Shown here piece by piece: positions 1-7,682 of a stretch of DNA of 28,865 nt; the stretch's first letter is position 1; each line of letters begins with the position of its first letter. Origin of the DNA: an uncultured Ilumatobacter sp. (lineage in GTDB: Bacteria > Actinomycetota > Acidimicrobiia > Acidimicrobiales > Ilumatobacteraceae); the NCBI GenBank assembly GCA_937905835.1, contig CALCXK010000101.1:1-28865 (forward strand), written 5' to 3'. The position numbers and the translations under genes are program-made. The notes below the pieces were generated by a model. It did no database searches, was not told the DNA's origin, and saw nothing but the letters and a program-made list of their open reading frames with translations.

Positions 1-139
1 TTCGAAAATTCCGATCGGCCTTCGCAGGATCGACGCCAAGCACACTCACCTCGCCCTGGTCGACGTGGAACGACACCCCGTCGACGGCATGATTCGAGCC
101 GTAGTGCTTGTGGAGATCGGTGACGTCGATGGCAGCCAT
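1..139 (-). pseudogene. ABC transporter ATP-binding protein, N-terminus only, Walker A region apparently deleted
   Basis: The reading frame starts at ATG 139-137 and runs off the window edge, giving 46 residues. It opens like a typical ABC exporter ATPase (MAAIDVTDLHKHYGS, then AVDGVSF and QGEV), but residue 32 leads straight into VSVLGVDPAKADRNF, a segment that in this family normally lies about 30 residues after the Walker A loop. The GPNGAGKTT loop that should lie between is missing, while the frame stays open. The join falls on CACCTCGCC (47-55), a sequence that would encode the GEV found at both ends of the missing piece, so a deletion between short direct repeats is the simplest reading. 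Without Walker A the product cannot bind ATP normally. Because this lies at the window edge, an assembly collapse is a real alternative to a true pseudogene. It is preceded by a good promoter (172-177, 150-155) and lies 34 bases after the globin gene. Confidence 0.6.
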
Positions 140-149
140 GTCGCGGTCG

Positions 150-177
150 AATGTACAACCCGTTGGCGTTTGATCAA
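150..177 (-). promoter_or_regulatory. Predicted promoter of the ABC ATPase remnant
   Basis: On the minus strand TTGATC (177-172) is followed after 16 bases by TACATT (155-150), which ends 10 bases before the ATG at 139. This is the clearest -35/-10 pair in the window. The -35 box overlaps the stop codon of the globin gene. Confidence 0.5.
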
Positions 178-623
178 GTTCGCGGATAGCTCGCCGAGGT
201 GATCGGGAGCCCGGTGTCGTTGCGGAGGTGTTCGGCGGCTGGCACAAAGTACGCCATCATTTCGCCAGCGATTGCTTCGCCGATCGATTCGTCGGCACAC
301 GTGCGTTCGACTGCCGCCGCCATGTGCACGAGCCAGCGGTCGCGCTCAAGCGGGCCGACATGAAAAGGAAAGTGTCGCATCCGGAGCTTCGGATGCCCGC
401 GCTCATCCATGTACGTGTCCGGACCACCCCAGTACTGGGCGAGAAACAACGTGAGACGATGACGTGCACCAGTCAGGTCAGGTTGCTCGGGGTAGAGCGG
501 GAGCAGGACGTCATCGGTTGCCACACCTTCGTAGAAGGCATCAACGAGACGCTCGAAGAACGCCATCCGGTCCTCGTCACTCGATCCAACTCTCGAAAAC
601 AACGAAGGCGCCGCGTCAACCAC
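174..623 (-). CDS. Group II truncated hemoglobin (GlbO type)
   Basis: A heme-binding 2-on-2 globin of the bacterial trHbO group, whose members bind oxygen and are linked to oxygen or radical handling at the membrane. With a GTG start at 623 it has 149 residues, close to the usual 125-135. Visible heme-pocket residues are B10 Tyr31 (in AFYEGV), CD1 Tyr44 (in LPLYPEQ), proximal His84 (in RMRHFPF) and G8 Trp97 (in ERDRWL). The family signature QYWGGP is at 63-68. The frame is also open from TTG 686, ATG 680, GTG 644 and GTG 632. I prefer GTG 623 because TAGCGT (636-631) lies 7 bases upstream, as at many starts here, and because earlier starts would overlap or abut the preceding gene. No Shine-Dalgarno was seen. 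It follows the 73-residue protein gene in the same direction. Confidence 0.88.
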   Translation of the reverse strand: MVDAAPSLFSRVGSSDEDRMAFFERLVDAFYEGVATDDVLLPLYPEQPDLTGARHRLTLFLAQYWGGPDTYMDERGHPKLRMRHFPFHVGPLERDRWLVHMAAAVERTCADESIGEAIAGEMMAYFVPAAEHLRNDTGLPITSASYPRT

Positions 624-630
624 GACACCC

Positions 631-636
631 ACGCTA
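631..636 (-). promoter_or_regulatory. Predicted leaderless -10 box of the globin gene
   Basis: TAGCGT on the minus strand, 7 bases before the GTG at 623. It fits the TANNNT pattern repeated through the window and is the main support for the chosen start. Confidence 0.35.
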
Positions 637-657
637 GGGGCCACGAGAGGTGATCGA

Positions 658-879
658 TCAAACGGCCGCGACGACCTCATCGGCAACGAACTTGCGATAG
701 TCGATGAGCTCGGTGCACCTGGAAACGAAGGGGGTCGAGTCGTTACACGGGTCGAGCACGACGAACTCGTCGGTGACCAGGAGGACCAACACGGTCATGA
801 CGTCGTCACCGACGTTCGCCGAGGTCTTGATCTCGATCACGTCGCCCGCTTTCAATTCTTGCATCAACATGGTGGTCAT
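658..879 (-). CDS. Small protein of unknown function, 73 residues
   Basis: I do not recognise the family. From ATG 879 the product has 73 residues. It contains AGDVIEIKTS near the start, a hydrophobic stretch MTVLVLLVTDEFVVLD (about residues 28-43), a single pair of cysteines (in DPCND and SRCTEL) and ends LIDYRKFVADEVVAAV. The alternating hydrophobic pattern suggests a small beta-barrel (SH3-like) rather than a membrane helix, but this is only inference. The start is supported by AGGAA (894-890) about 10 bases upstream, one of few clear ribosome binding sites in the window. The frame extends further upstream to 1095 but that part is low complexity (QNDNENNQREQPTRNE) and comes from a 13-base repeat in the leader. 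It lies between a crotonase-fold gene and the globin gene, all on minus. Confidence 0.6.
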   Translation of the reverse strand: MTTMLMQELKAGDVIEIKTSANVGDDVMTVLVLLVTDEFVVLDPCNDSTPFVSRCTELIDYRKFVADEVVAAV

Positions 880-892
880 CTGGATTTCGTTC

Positions 893-930
893 CTCGTTGG
901 TTGTTCTCGTTGGTTGTTCTCGTTGTCGTT
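893..930 (-). repeat. 13-base tandem repeat in the leader of the 73-residue gene
   Basis: On the minus strand the unit AACAACCAACGAG occurs twice exactly (918-893), preceded by a degraded third copy AACGACAACGAG (about 930-919). The tract is rich in A and C with no potential to pair with itself, so the mRNA before the ribosome binding site would be unstructured. Confidence 0.7.
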
Positions 931-1015
931 CTGATGGACATCGGTAAGAACCTCTGGCAACTTGAGAAATTCCCGCCCCGCCGTGTGACCCCGTGTTCGC
1001 CGGGAACCCAGCCGC

Positions 1016-1879
1016 TCAGTCGAATGTTGGCTCGACGTAGTCAGGGAAGATGTCGGGCAGCCCGTCACTGACCTTGACGGGGTACACCGGGTCACGCTTC
1101 TCGAGGAAACTCGTCACACCTTCACGTGCATCGTCGCTCGACCCACGAGACAAGATGCCACGCGAGTCGACACGGTGCGCTTGCATCGGATGATCGGCGC
1201 CCAGCATCCGCCAAAGCATCTGACGGGTCAGTGCCACCGACACCGGCGCCGTGTTCTGAGCGATTTCCGTCGCGATGGCGCGCGCTGCTTCGAGTAAAGC
1301 ATCTCCAGCGTGCACGCTTCTCACGAGCCCACCGGCGAGCGCCTCATCTGCTGGAAAGACTCGGCCGGTGTAGCACCATTCGGTTGCCTGGCTGATCCCA
1401 ACAATACGCGGCAGGAAGTACGACGAGCACGCTTCTGGCACGATGCCGCGTCGAGCAAACACGAAGCCAAACTTGGCGTGCTCGCTGGCGAGTCGGAAGT
1501 CCATTGGCAACGTCATGGTGACGCCGACTCCGACCGCGGCACCATTGATCGCTCCGATCACCGGCTTGGTGCATTCGAAGATCCGCAGCGACACCATCCC
1601 GCCACCGTCGCGAGGTACACCCGTTTTGGTCTGTATATCGCTACCGCCCTCGGCGAAGGTCTCTCCCCCGGCACCAGCCAAGTCGGCGCCGGCACAGAAG
1701 CCGCGGCCCGCTCCGGTGACGATCACCGCCCGCACGTCGTCGTCGGCGTCGACCTGGTCGAACGCATCCATGATCTCGTACATCATCGTGCCAGTGAAGG
1801 CATTGAGCTTGTCGGGACGGTTCAGCGTGATGGTCGCGATGTTGTCGGCCACCTCGTAGATGATCTGCGTGTACTCCAT
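1016..1879 (-). CDS. Crotonase-fold enzyme: enoyl-CoA hydratase/isomerase family
   Basis: A 287-residue acyl-CoA enzyme of the crotonase superfamily, which stabilises a thioester enolate in an oxyanion hole. Family landmarks are RPDKLNAF (21-28), GRGFCAGADL (59-68) and INGAAVGVGVTM (111-122). In classical enoyl-CoA hydratase two glutamates act. By position both are replaced here, by Thr121 and Phe141. Instead Glu149 sits in VPEACSSYFLP, matching the PEGCSSY motif of delta3,delta2-enoyl-CoA isomerases (ECI2/PECI type). An isomerase, or a dehydratase variant, is therefore more likely than standard hydratase, although the substrate cannot be told. ATG 1879 is chosen over the earlier open frame because it begins the conserved domain and avoids overlap with ftsX, which stops 19 bases upstream. 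No Shine-Dalgarno is visible, but TACGTT lies 8 bases before the ATG. Confidence 0.88.
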   Translation of the reverse strand: MEYTQIIYEVADNIATITLNRPDKLNAFTGTMMYEIMDAFDQVDADDDVRAVIVTGAGRGFCAGADLAGAGGETFAEGGSDIQTKTGVPRDGGGMVSLRIFECTKPVIGAINGAAVGVGVTMTLPMDFRLASEHAKFGFVFARRGIVPEACSSYFLPRIVGISQATEWCYTGRVFPADEALAGGLVRSVHAGDALLEAARAIATEIAQNTAPVSVALTRQMLWRMLGADHPMQAHRVDSRGILSRGSSDDAREGVTSFLEKRDPVYPVKVSDGLPDIFPDYVEPTFD

Positions 1880-1887
1880 GCAGGAGC

Positions 1888-1893
1888 AACGTA
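1888..1893 (-). promoter_or_regulatory. Predicted leaderless -10 box of the crotonase-fold gene
   Basis: TACGTT on the minus strand, 8 bases before ATG 1879, located between the ftsX stop and this start. Confidence 0.3.
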
Positions 1894-1898
1894 GTGAG

Positions 1899-2801
1899 CT
1901 AGACGTCCAAGAATCGACTTGCGGCGATGCCAGATCCAATGGCACCCGCTGCGGCACCGATGATCAGCATGATCAGCATGACCTGTCTGTCGTAACCATC
2001 GGTCACGACCAGGGCAGCAAAGCCACTGCCCTCGGGGAACTCACCCACACCGCTGGTCCACTGACTGTTCCACGCCCACAGCCCACCGCTGGCGAGGATG
2101 CCGCCAATAATGCCGTGGAGTAAGCCTTCCAGCATGAAGGGGATACGAATGAACCAGTCGGTCGCACCGACCAGTTTCATCACTTCGATCTCGCGTCGTC
2201 GGGCAAAGATCGCCGTACGAACCGTGTTCCAGATCAGCAGGATCGCAGCCAACAGCAGAAAGATTGACAGCAAGAGCAGGCGGAACCCGAAGAAGTCTTG
2301 GAGTTGGCCGATCAGACTGATCTGATCTTCGGCGAATTGCACGTTATACACGTTCGGCAACTCAGCAAACGCCCCTTCAAGCTGCCGGAGCAGTTCGACA
2401 TCGGTACCTTCGGTCGGAATAACCTTGTACTGAGTCGGGATGTTGTCCACGCCGAGCAGGGCGAGCGTGCCCGGCTCCCCGGCGAGCACGACCTGTGCCT
2501 CTTCGAGTGAGCAGGCTGCGTTGCAGTAGGAGAACTCTTCAACAAAGGTACCGGCATTGCCCAGCGCCGTGTCGATCACGCCTAACTGGTCGTCGCTTGC
2601 GCCGGCATTGATGAAGATGATCATTTCGACGCCGCCCTCCCACTTGGACAGCAAGTTGTCGAAGCCTTGCTGGCTGAGCAGTGTCAGGCCGACACCGAGC
2701 AGTGAGATCGCTGCGGTGATGATGGCCGCCACCGTGAGCGTGGCGTTGCGGCGAAAACTGTCGAAAGTTTCGCGGCAGGTGTAACGAAGGCGTGAAAGCA
2801 T
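1899..2801 (-). CDS. ftsX: Cell division ABC-type protein FtsX
   Basis: The membrane subunit of FtsEX, which transmits ATP hydrolysis by FtsE across the membrane to activate peptidoglycan hydrolases at the division site. The 300-residue product has a basic cytoplasmic start (MLSRLRYTCRETFDSFRRN), a first membrane helix at about 20-43, a long extracytoplasmic domain of about 125 residues, and three further helices ending near the C-terminus. The domain before helices three and four carries FARRREIEVMKLVGAT, the classic FtsX cytoplasmic loop. The extracytoplasmic domain contains two close cysteines (CNAAC), which might form a disulfide. The ATG at 2801 lies 13 bases after the ftsE stop with GAGGT in the gap, so it is co-transcribed with ftsE. 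In many actinobacteria smpB follows, but here a crotonase-fold gene does. Confidence 0.95.
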   Translation of the reverse strand: MLSRLRYTCRETFDSFRRNATLTVAAIITAAISLLGVGLTLLSQQGFDNLLSKWEGGVEMIIFINAGASDDQLGVIDTALGNAGTFVEEFSYCNAACSLEEAQVVLAGEPGTLALLGVDNIPTQYKVIPTEGTDVELLRQLEGAFAELPNVYNVQFAEDQISLIGQLQDFFGFRLLLLSIFLLLAAILLIWNTVRTAIFARRREIEVMKLVGATDWFIRIPFMLEGLLHGIIGGILASGGLWAWNSQWTSGVGEFPEGSGFAALVVTDGYDRQVMLIMLIIGAAAGAIGSGIAASRFLDV

Positions 2802-2814
2802 TGGCGGAATTACC

Positions 2815-3492
2815 TCACTCGTAGACGCCGCGCGCCTGGTCACGCACGATGACACCGCGGTCGAGTTGGATCACGCGCTTACGCATGGTGTTGACAATTC
2901 GATGGTCATGGGTCGCCATGACCACGGTGGTACCGGTCTTGTTGATGCGGTCGAGGAGGCGCATGATGCCCTCACCCGTCGCCGGGTCAAGGTTGCCAGT
3001 CGGCTCATCAGCAAGCAGGATCAGCGGCCGGTTGACGAACGCACGAGCGACCGACACACGTTGCTGCTCGCCACCGGACAGTTGATGCGGCAGGCGGTCT
3101 TCCTTACCGGCCAAGCCGACGAGTTCGAGCACAGCGGGCACTTGCTGCTTAATGACGTGCTTCGGATGACCAATCACCTCTTGGGCGAATGCAACGTTCT
3201 CGAACACGGTCTTCTCAAGCAAAAGCTTGTAATCCTGAAAGATATTGCCGATGTTGCGCCGCAGGTGCGGAACACGGCCAGGCGGCATGCCGACGATATC
3301 GCGACCGGCCACCCACACAGCGCCGCGCTCGGGCCGATCTTGGCGGTTGAGGATGCGCAGGAGCGTGCTCTTGCCAGACCCGGACGGCCCGACGAGGAAG
3401 ACGAATTCGCCCTTGGCGATGTCGAATCCGGCGTCGCGCAGCGCAACGACTTCACTGGAGTAGCTCTTGGTGACGTTTTCGAAACGAATCAT
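2815..3492 (-). CDS. ftsE: Cell division ATP-binding protein FtsE
   Basis: The cytoplasmic ATPase of the FtsEX complex, 225 residues, which is the usual length. All ABC motifs are visible: Walker A GPSGSGKST (35-43), Q-loop Gln86 in IFQDYKLL, signature LSGGEQQR (138-145), Walker B LILLADEP with catalytic Glu163, and H-loop His195. The Q-loop sequence FQDYKLL is typical of FtsE. ATG 3492 begins the conserved domain; the frame is open further up but that part looks non-coding. No Shine-Dalgarno is seen just before the start. The 175 bases upstream contain a hairpin after prfB, two palindromes and a possible -10, so ftsEX may have its own promoter. Confidence 0.96.
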   Translation of the reverse strand: MIRFENVTKSYSSEVVALRDAGFDIAKGEFVFLVGPSGSGKSTLLRILNRQDRPERGAVWVAGRDIVGMPPGRVPHLRRNIGNIFQDYKLLLEKTVFENVAFAQEVIGHPKHVIKQQVPAVLELVGLAGKEDRLPHQLSGGEQQRVSVARAFVNRPLILLADEPTGNLDPATGEGIMRLLDRINKTGTTVVMATHDHRIVNTMRKRVIQLDRGVIVRDQARGVYE

Positions 3493-3576
3493 GGGTGGCA
3501 GGGGCCGTCGGAGGCGATCCGATCGGCGAACCACGACGATACCGCTGTCGCACACCTGCAACGAGGCACCCCCGCC

Positions 3577-3603
3577 CCAAATTTTGGTGACGGCTGACTC
3601 AGC
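3577..3603. promoter_or_regulatory. Pair of short palindromes upstream of ftsE, possible operators
   Basis: CCAAATTTTGG (3577-3587) and GCTGACTCAGC (3593-3603) are two perfect 11-base dyads, centres 16 bases apart, in the prfB-ftsE intergenic region. Such spacing would put both on one face of the helix, as with a repressor or activator pair. No matching regulator is known to me. Confidence 0.3.
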
Positions 3604-3638
3604 ACCCTTTCGGCCACCCTCCTCGTAGCCGCGACTGG

Positions 3639-3663
3639 TCACGCTGTGCCTGACACAGAGTGA
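3639..3663 (-). terminator. Hairpin just after prfB, possible terminator or RNA processing site
   Basis: Four bases after the prfB stop the minus strand can form TCAC-T-CTGTG, loop TCAGG, CACAG-C-GTGA: nine pairs with one internal mismatch. There is no following U tract, so a Rho-independent terminator is uncertain. Confidence 0.4.
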
Positions 3664-3667
3664 CGCT

Positions 3668-4777
3668 TCAGACTTCGGGTTCGCCCTGTGCCCGCTTGTG
3701 TTGCAGGAAGCCCTCAATAAGGAAATCGATGTCGCCGTCGAGCACTCCGCTGACATTCGCCGTTTCGATCTCGGTCCGGAGGTCTTTGACCATCTGGTAC
3801 GGCTGCATCACGTAGCTGCGAATCTGGCTGCCCCAGCCGACCTGCGCCTGCTTGCCGGCAATGGCGTCAAGTTCAGCCTGACGGTCCTCTTCGACTTTGG
3901 CTGCGATCATCGACTTCAAGCGACCCATCGCCCGTTCGCGGTTCTGCAACTGGCTGCGCTCTTCCTGCGAGGTCGCGACAAGACCAGTCGGATGGTGGAT
4001 GTAACGCACTGCGGACGACGTCTTGTTGATGTGCTGACCGCCAGCACCTGATGCGCGAAAGACCTGCATCTCGATATCAGACTCGTCGATTTCGAGATCA
4101 ACGTCTTCGAGTAACGGCCACACCTGTACCGCCGAGAACGACGTCTGCCTCCGACCCTGGTTGTCGAATGGGCTGATGCGAACGAGCCGGTGCGTTCCGC
4201 GTTCGGCCGCCATCAGGCCATATGCGTAGCGACCGGAAATCGTGACCTCAGCCGACATGATCCCGGCTTCAGCGCCTTCAGACACACCGTTCAACGTGAT
4301 CGTAAAGCCACGACGCTCACACCACTTCTCGTACATGCGGAGCAGCATCTCGCTGAAGTCTTGGGCATCGACGCCGCCGTCCTTCGCGTTGATCTGCACG
4401 ATGCAGTCGCAGTCATCGTGCTCTCCGGTGAAGAGACTGCGAAGTTCGAGCTGATCAAATGTCGCTCCAACCGACTCGATCGCGGCCTCAATTTCGTGCT
4501 CTTGTGAGGAGTCGTCTTCGTCCCGGGCGAGTTCGTGAAGTACTTCGACGTTCTCGATCTCCTCCGACATTTTGTCGAACACACCGATGTCGTCTCTGAT
4601 ATTTGCGTACTCGGCGTTGAGCTTCTTTGCTCGGTCCTGGTCGTCCCAAAGACCTGGTTCTGCGACTTCATGTTCAAGAACGGCAAACCGCTCACGATTG
4701 TCTACGACCGAGAGATACACCTCGGCCTCGTTGAGTCGCCGTTGCAACTCGCGGATGTCTTGTGTGAAGTCGCGCAT
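3668..4777 (-). CDS. prfB: Peptide chain release factor 2
   Basis: RF2 recognises UGA and UAA stop codons and releases the peptide. The 369-residue product carries the stop-codon tripeptide SPF (202-204, in RISPFDNQGRR) and the catalytic GGQ (246-248, in GAGGQHINK), the two decisive motifs, plus the helical N-terminal domain. The frame is continuous from ATG 4777, so the UGA-programmed frameshift found in many bacterial prfB genes is absent, as is usual in actinobacteria. The start lies 9 bases after the secA stop with no strong ribosome binding site, which suggests translational coupling to secA. Downstream are ftsE and ftsX, the common actinobacterial order. Confidence 0.97.
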   Translation of the reverse strand: MRDFTQDIRELQRRLNEAEVYLSVVDNRERFAVLEHEVAEPGLWDDQDRAKKLNAEYANIRDDIGVFDKMSEEIENVEVLHELARDEDDSSQEHEIEAAIESVGATFDQLELRSLFTGEHDDCDCIVQINAKDGGVDAQDFSEMLLRMYEKWCERRGFTITLNGVSEGAEAGIMSAEVTISGRYAYGLMAAERGTHRLVRISPFDNQGRRQTSFSAVQVWPLLEDVDLEIDESDIEMQVFRASGAGGQHINKTSSAVRYIHHPTGLVATSQEERSQLQNRERAMGRLKSMIAAKVEEDRQAELDAIAGKQAQVGWGSQIRSYVMQPYQMVKDLRTEIETANVSGVLDGDIDFLIEGFLQHKRAQGEPEV

Positions 4778-4786
4778 CGGTTGCGA

Positions 4787-7606
4787 TCAGGCCTCGCCGT
4801 GACAGTTCTTGAACTTCTTGCCCGAGGCGCATGGACACGGTGCATTGCGCGGCGTCTTGGAGAACGCGTCCTTCACGATGGTTACTTGCTTCTTCGGTTC
4901 AGGTGTTTCAGCTGCGGTCGCCGGCGCTCCAGCAGCATCAGCCGCAGCGGCGCGAGCCGCCCGATCGAAGCCGGTCGACTGCACGTCGTCAGACGAGCTG
5001 GTTTGGAGGTTCTGCACCGGTGCTGGCGTCGGGTTGCCCGAGCCGATCTGTGCCGGCTGATCGCCGTCTTGGACGACTTGGACGTGCATCACGTACTTGA
5101 CGAAGTCCTGGGCGATGCCAGTCATCATCGAGCCGAACATCTCAAAGCCTTCCCGCTGCCATTCAGTCAGGGGGTCTTTCTGGCCCATCGCACGGAGGTT
5201 GATGCCGCTCTGCAGATAATCCATCTCTTCGAGGTGTTCACGCCAGCGCTGATCGATGATGCGCAACATCACCTGACGTTCGACTTGACGCAGCACAACT
5301 TCGCCGAGTTCTTCTTCGCGCTTTGCGTAATGAGCGGTGGCGTCGGCCATGACGAGGTCGCAGATCTCGTCGGTGTCAGCGCACCCGCGGAGCTGACCTT
5401 CACTGATCGAGTTCGGCCAGTAGAGGGTGAGTTCCTTGGCAAGACCGTCGATGTCCCATTCGTCGTCAGCGACCGATGCGCAGTGCGCGGTGATCAGTGC
5501 GTCGACCGCATCGGCCAGGTATTCCGTTCCGGCGGCACGGAGGTCAACGCCGTCAAGAATCTGATCGCGACGCTTGTAGATGATCTTGCGCTGCTCGTTC
5601 ATCACCTCGTCGTACTTGAGGACGTTCTTACGAATCTCGGCATTCTTGGTTTCGACGGTGGTTTGCGCACGTTCGATGGCCTTGGTCACCATCTTGGCTT
5701 CGATCGCCTCGTTATCGGGAAGGGCGCGGCCCATCACGTAGCTGAGCGCCCCAGTGGCAAACAAACGCATCAGATCGTCGTCCAGACTCAGAAAGAAGCG
5801 GCTCTCGCCCGGGTCGCCCTGACGGCCGGCGCGACCACGCAACTGGTTGTCGATACGCCGGCTGTCGTGGCGTTCTGAACCAATGACGTACAGGCCCCCG
5901 AGGCCGCGAATCACGTCGCCTTCGGCCTTGCACACTGCCGAGTGCTCGGCGAGCAGCGTTTTGTAGCGAGCCTGCGCCGCGTTGCGATCTGTTTGGAACT
6001 CTTCGGGCATCTGATCGAGTGGCACGGGCAGCTCAAATTCGTGAGCAAGGAGGCCTTCGTCGAAACCCTCCTTGAGAACGTCATGCCGTGCGAGACCTTC
6101 GGGGTTGCCGCCGAGCAGGATGTCAACGCCGCGACCAGCCATATTGGTGGCGACCGTGACGGCATTTTTGCGACCAGCCTGCGTGACGATGTCGGCCTCG
6201 CGAGTGTGCTGCTTGGCGTTCAAGACTTCACGCGGGATTTGGCGCTGTTCGAGCAGGCGACCGAGATGCTCGGAACGGGCCACGCTGGCAGTACCGACGA
6301 GGACCGGCTGGCCCTTGGCATGGCGCTCTTCGATGTCATCGATGATTGCGTTGAACTTGGCTTCTTCGGTCTTGTAGATCAGGTCGGCCTCGTCGAGGCG
6401 CACGATCGGCTTATTCGTCGGAATCGGGACGACAGCGAGCTCATAGGTACCCATGAGTTCGGCGGCCTCGGTCTGAGCCGTACCGGTCATGCCGGCGAGC
6501 TTTTGGTACAGCCGGTAGTAGTTCTGCAGCGTAATCGTGGCGAGCGTCTGGTTCTCTTCCTTGATCTTCACGCCTTCCTTGGCTTCCACCGCCTGGTGGA
6601 TGCCTTCGGACCAGCGACGACCTTCGAGGATGCGGCCGGTGAACTCGTCGACGATCTTCACCTCGCCGCCCTGCACGATGTAGTCCTTGTCCCGCTTATA
6701 GATCTCTTTGGCCTTGAGGGCCACAGTGAATTGGTGGACGAAGTTGGCCTGCATGTCGTCATAGAGGTTGTCGACGCCAAGCGCCGCTTCGACTGTCTCG
6801 ATGCCTTGCTCGGTCGGTACGACAATGCGCTTGTCTTCTTCGAACTCATAATCCTCGTCACGCTTGAGTGAGCGGACGATCGACGCAAAACGGTAGTAGA
6901 GCTTCGCAGCGTCAGCGACGCGACCGGAGATGATCAACGGTGTCCGCGCCTCGTCGATGAGGATCGAGTCGACTTCGTCGACAATGCAGAAGTTGTGGCC
7001 GCGCTGTTGCACCTTGGCTTCGTTGCTTGGCGCCATGTTGTCACGCAGGTAGTCGAAGCCCAGTTCGTTGTTGGTGCCGTAGGTGACATCAGCGGCATAC
7101 GCCGCCCGCTTCTCGGCAGGCGAGGTGCCGCGACCAGGCAGGATCAGGCCGACGTTCATACCCAGGAACCGATAGATGCGCCCCATCAGTTCGGACTGGT
7201 ACTGAGCGAGGTAGTCGTTGACCGTGACGAGGTGGACACCTTTCTCAGAGAGTGCGTTGAGGTACATCGGACCGGTCGATGTGAGGGTCTTGCCCTCACC
7301 GGTCTTCATTTCTGCGACCCAACCGAAGTGCAGCGCAGCGCCACCCATCATCTGGACGTCAAAGTGGCGTTGCCCGAGGACGCGGTGAGCGGCTTCACGT
7401 GTGACAGCAAATGCCTCGACGAGCATGTCGTCGAGTTCTTCACCGTTGGCCAGGCGCTGGCGGAACTCGGCGGTCTTACCGGTGAGTTGATCGTCAGTGA
7501 GAGCCGACATTTCGGCTTCGAAGGCGTTGATTTCCGGGACGATGCCCTGGAGTGCCTTCAGCTTTTTGCCTTCACCGGCGCGGAGGATTCGATCGAGAAT
7601 GCCCAT
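4787..7606 (-). CDS. secA: Preprotein translocase ATPase SecA
   Basis: The motor that drives unfolded preproteins through SecYEG. It has 939 residues, normal for SecA1. Motifs seen are Walker A EMKTGEGKT (99-107), the DEAD-like VDEVDSILIDEARTPL, TNMAGRGVDI, and QLRGRAGRQGDPG of the second nucleotide-binding fold, then the scaffold and helical wing regions. After an Ala/Pro-rich linker the C-terminus has the zinc-binding tail with Cys924, Cys926, Cys935 and His936 (CPCASGKKFKNCH), used for SecB or ribosome contact. ATG 7606 gives the standard start MGILDRILRAGEGKKLK. There is no Shine-Dalgarno; TAGCAT ends 9 bases upstream. In many actinobacteria a hibernation factor gene (hpf) sits between comF and secA, and it is absent here. 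Confidence 0.98.
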   Translation of the reverse strand: MGILDRILRAGEGKKLKALQGIVPEINAFEAEMSALTDDQLTGKTAEFRQRLANGEELDDMLVEAFAVTREAAHRVLGQRHFDVQMMGGAALHFGWVAEMKTGEGKTLTSTGPMYLNALSEKGVHLVTVNDYLAQYQSELMGRIYRFLGMNVGLILPGRGTSPAEKRAAYAADVTYGTNNELGFDYLRDNMAPSNEAKVQQRGHNFCIVDEVDSILIDEARTPLIISGRVADAAKLYYRFASIVRSLKRDEDYEFEEDKRIVVPTEQGIETVEAALGVDNLYDDMQANFVHQFTVALKAKEIYKRDKDYIVQGGEVKIVDEFTGRILEGRRWSEGIHQAVEAKEGVKIKEENQTLATITLQNYYRLYQKLAGMTGTAQTEAAELMGTYELAVVPIPTNKPIVRLDEADLIYKTEEAKFNAIIDDIEERHAKGQPVLVGTASVARSEHLGRLLEQRQIPREVLNAKQHTREADIVTQAGRKNAVTVATNMAGRGVDILLGGNPEGLARHDVLKEGFDEGLLAHEFELPVPLDQMPEEFQTDRNAAQARYKTLLAEHSAVCKAEGDVIRGLGGLYVIGSERHDSRRIDNQLRGRAGRQGDPGESRFFLSLDDDLMRLFATGALSYVMGRALPDNEAIEAKMVTKAIERAQTTVETKNAEIRKNVLKYDEVMNEQRKIIYKRRDQILDGVDLRAAGTEYLADAVDALITAHCASVADDEWDIDGLAKELTLYWPNSISEGQLRGCADTDEICDLVMADATAHYAKREEELGEVVLRQVERQVMLRIIDQRWREHLEEMDYLQSGINLRAMGQKDPLTEWQREGFEMFGSMMTGIAQDFVKYVMHVQVVQDGDQPAQIGSGNPTPAPVQNLQTSSSDDVQSTGFDRAARAAAADAAGAPATAAETPEPKKQVTIVKDAFSKTPRNAPCPCASGKKFKNCHGEA

Positions 7607-7615
7607 GTTGGTGAA

Positions 7616-7621
7616 ATGCTA
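7616..7621 (-). promoter_or_regulatory. Predicted -10 box of secA
   Basis: TAGCAT on the minus strand, 9 bases before ATG 7606, giving a nearly leaderless transcript. The preceding GG (GGTAGCAT) resembles other sites in the window. Confidence 0.45.
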
Positions 7622-7682
7622 CCGGCGGGATCGGTGCCCCGAAGTGGCATCACCGCCACCCCGATGGGTGTTCCGCATGTGG

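Noticed and set aside
4700..4777. Programmed UGA frameshift near the start of prfB
   Set aside because: The frame is continuous through the codon 20-30 region, so no frameshift is needed.
4535..5878. 447-codon open frame on plus, antisense to prfB and secA
   Set aside because: It lies opposite unmistakable secA and prfB motifs and has no family resemblance; long antisense frames are expected at this GC content.
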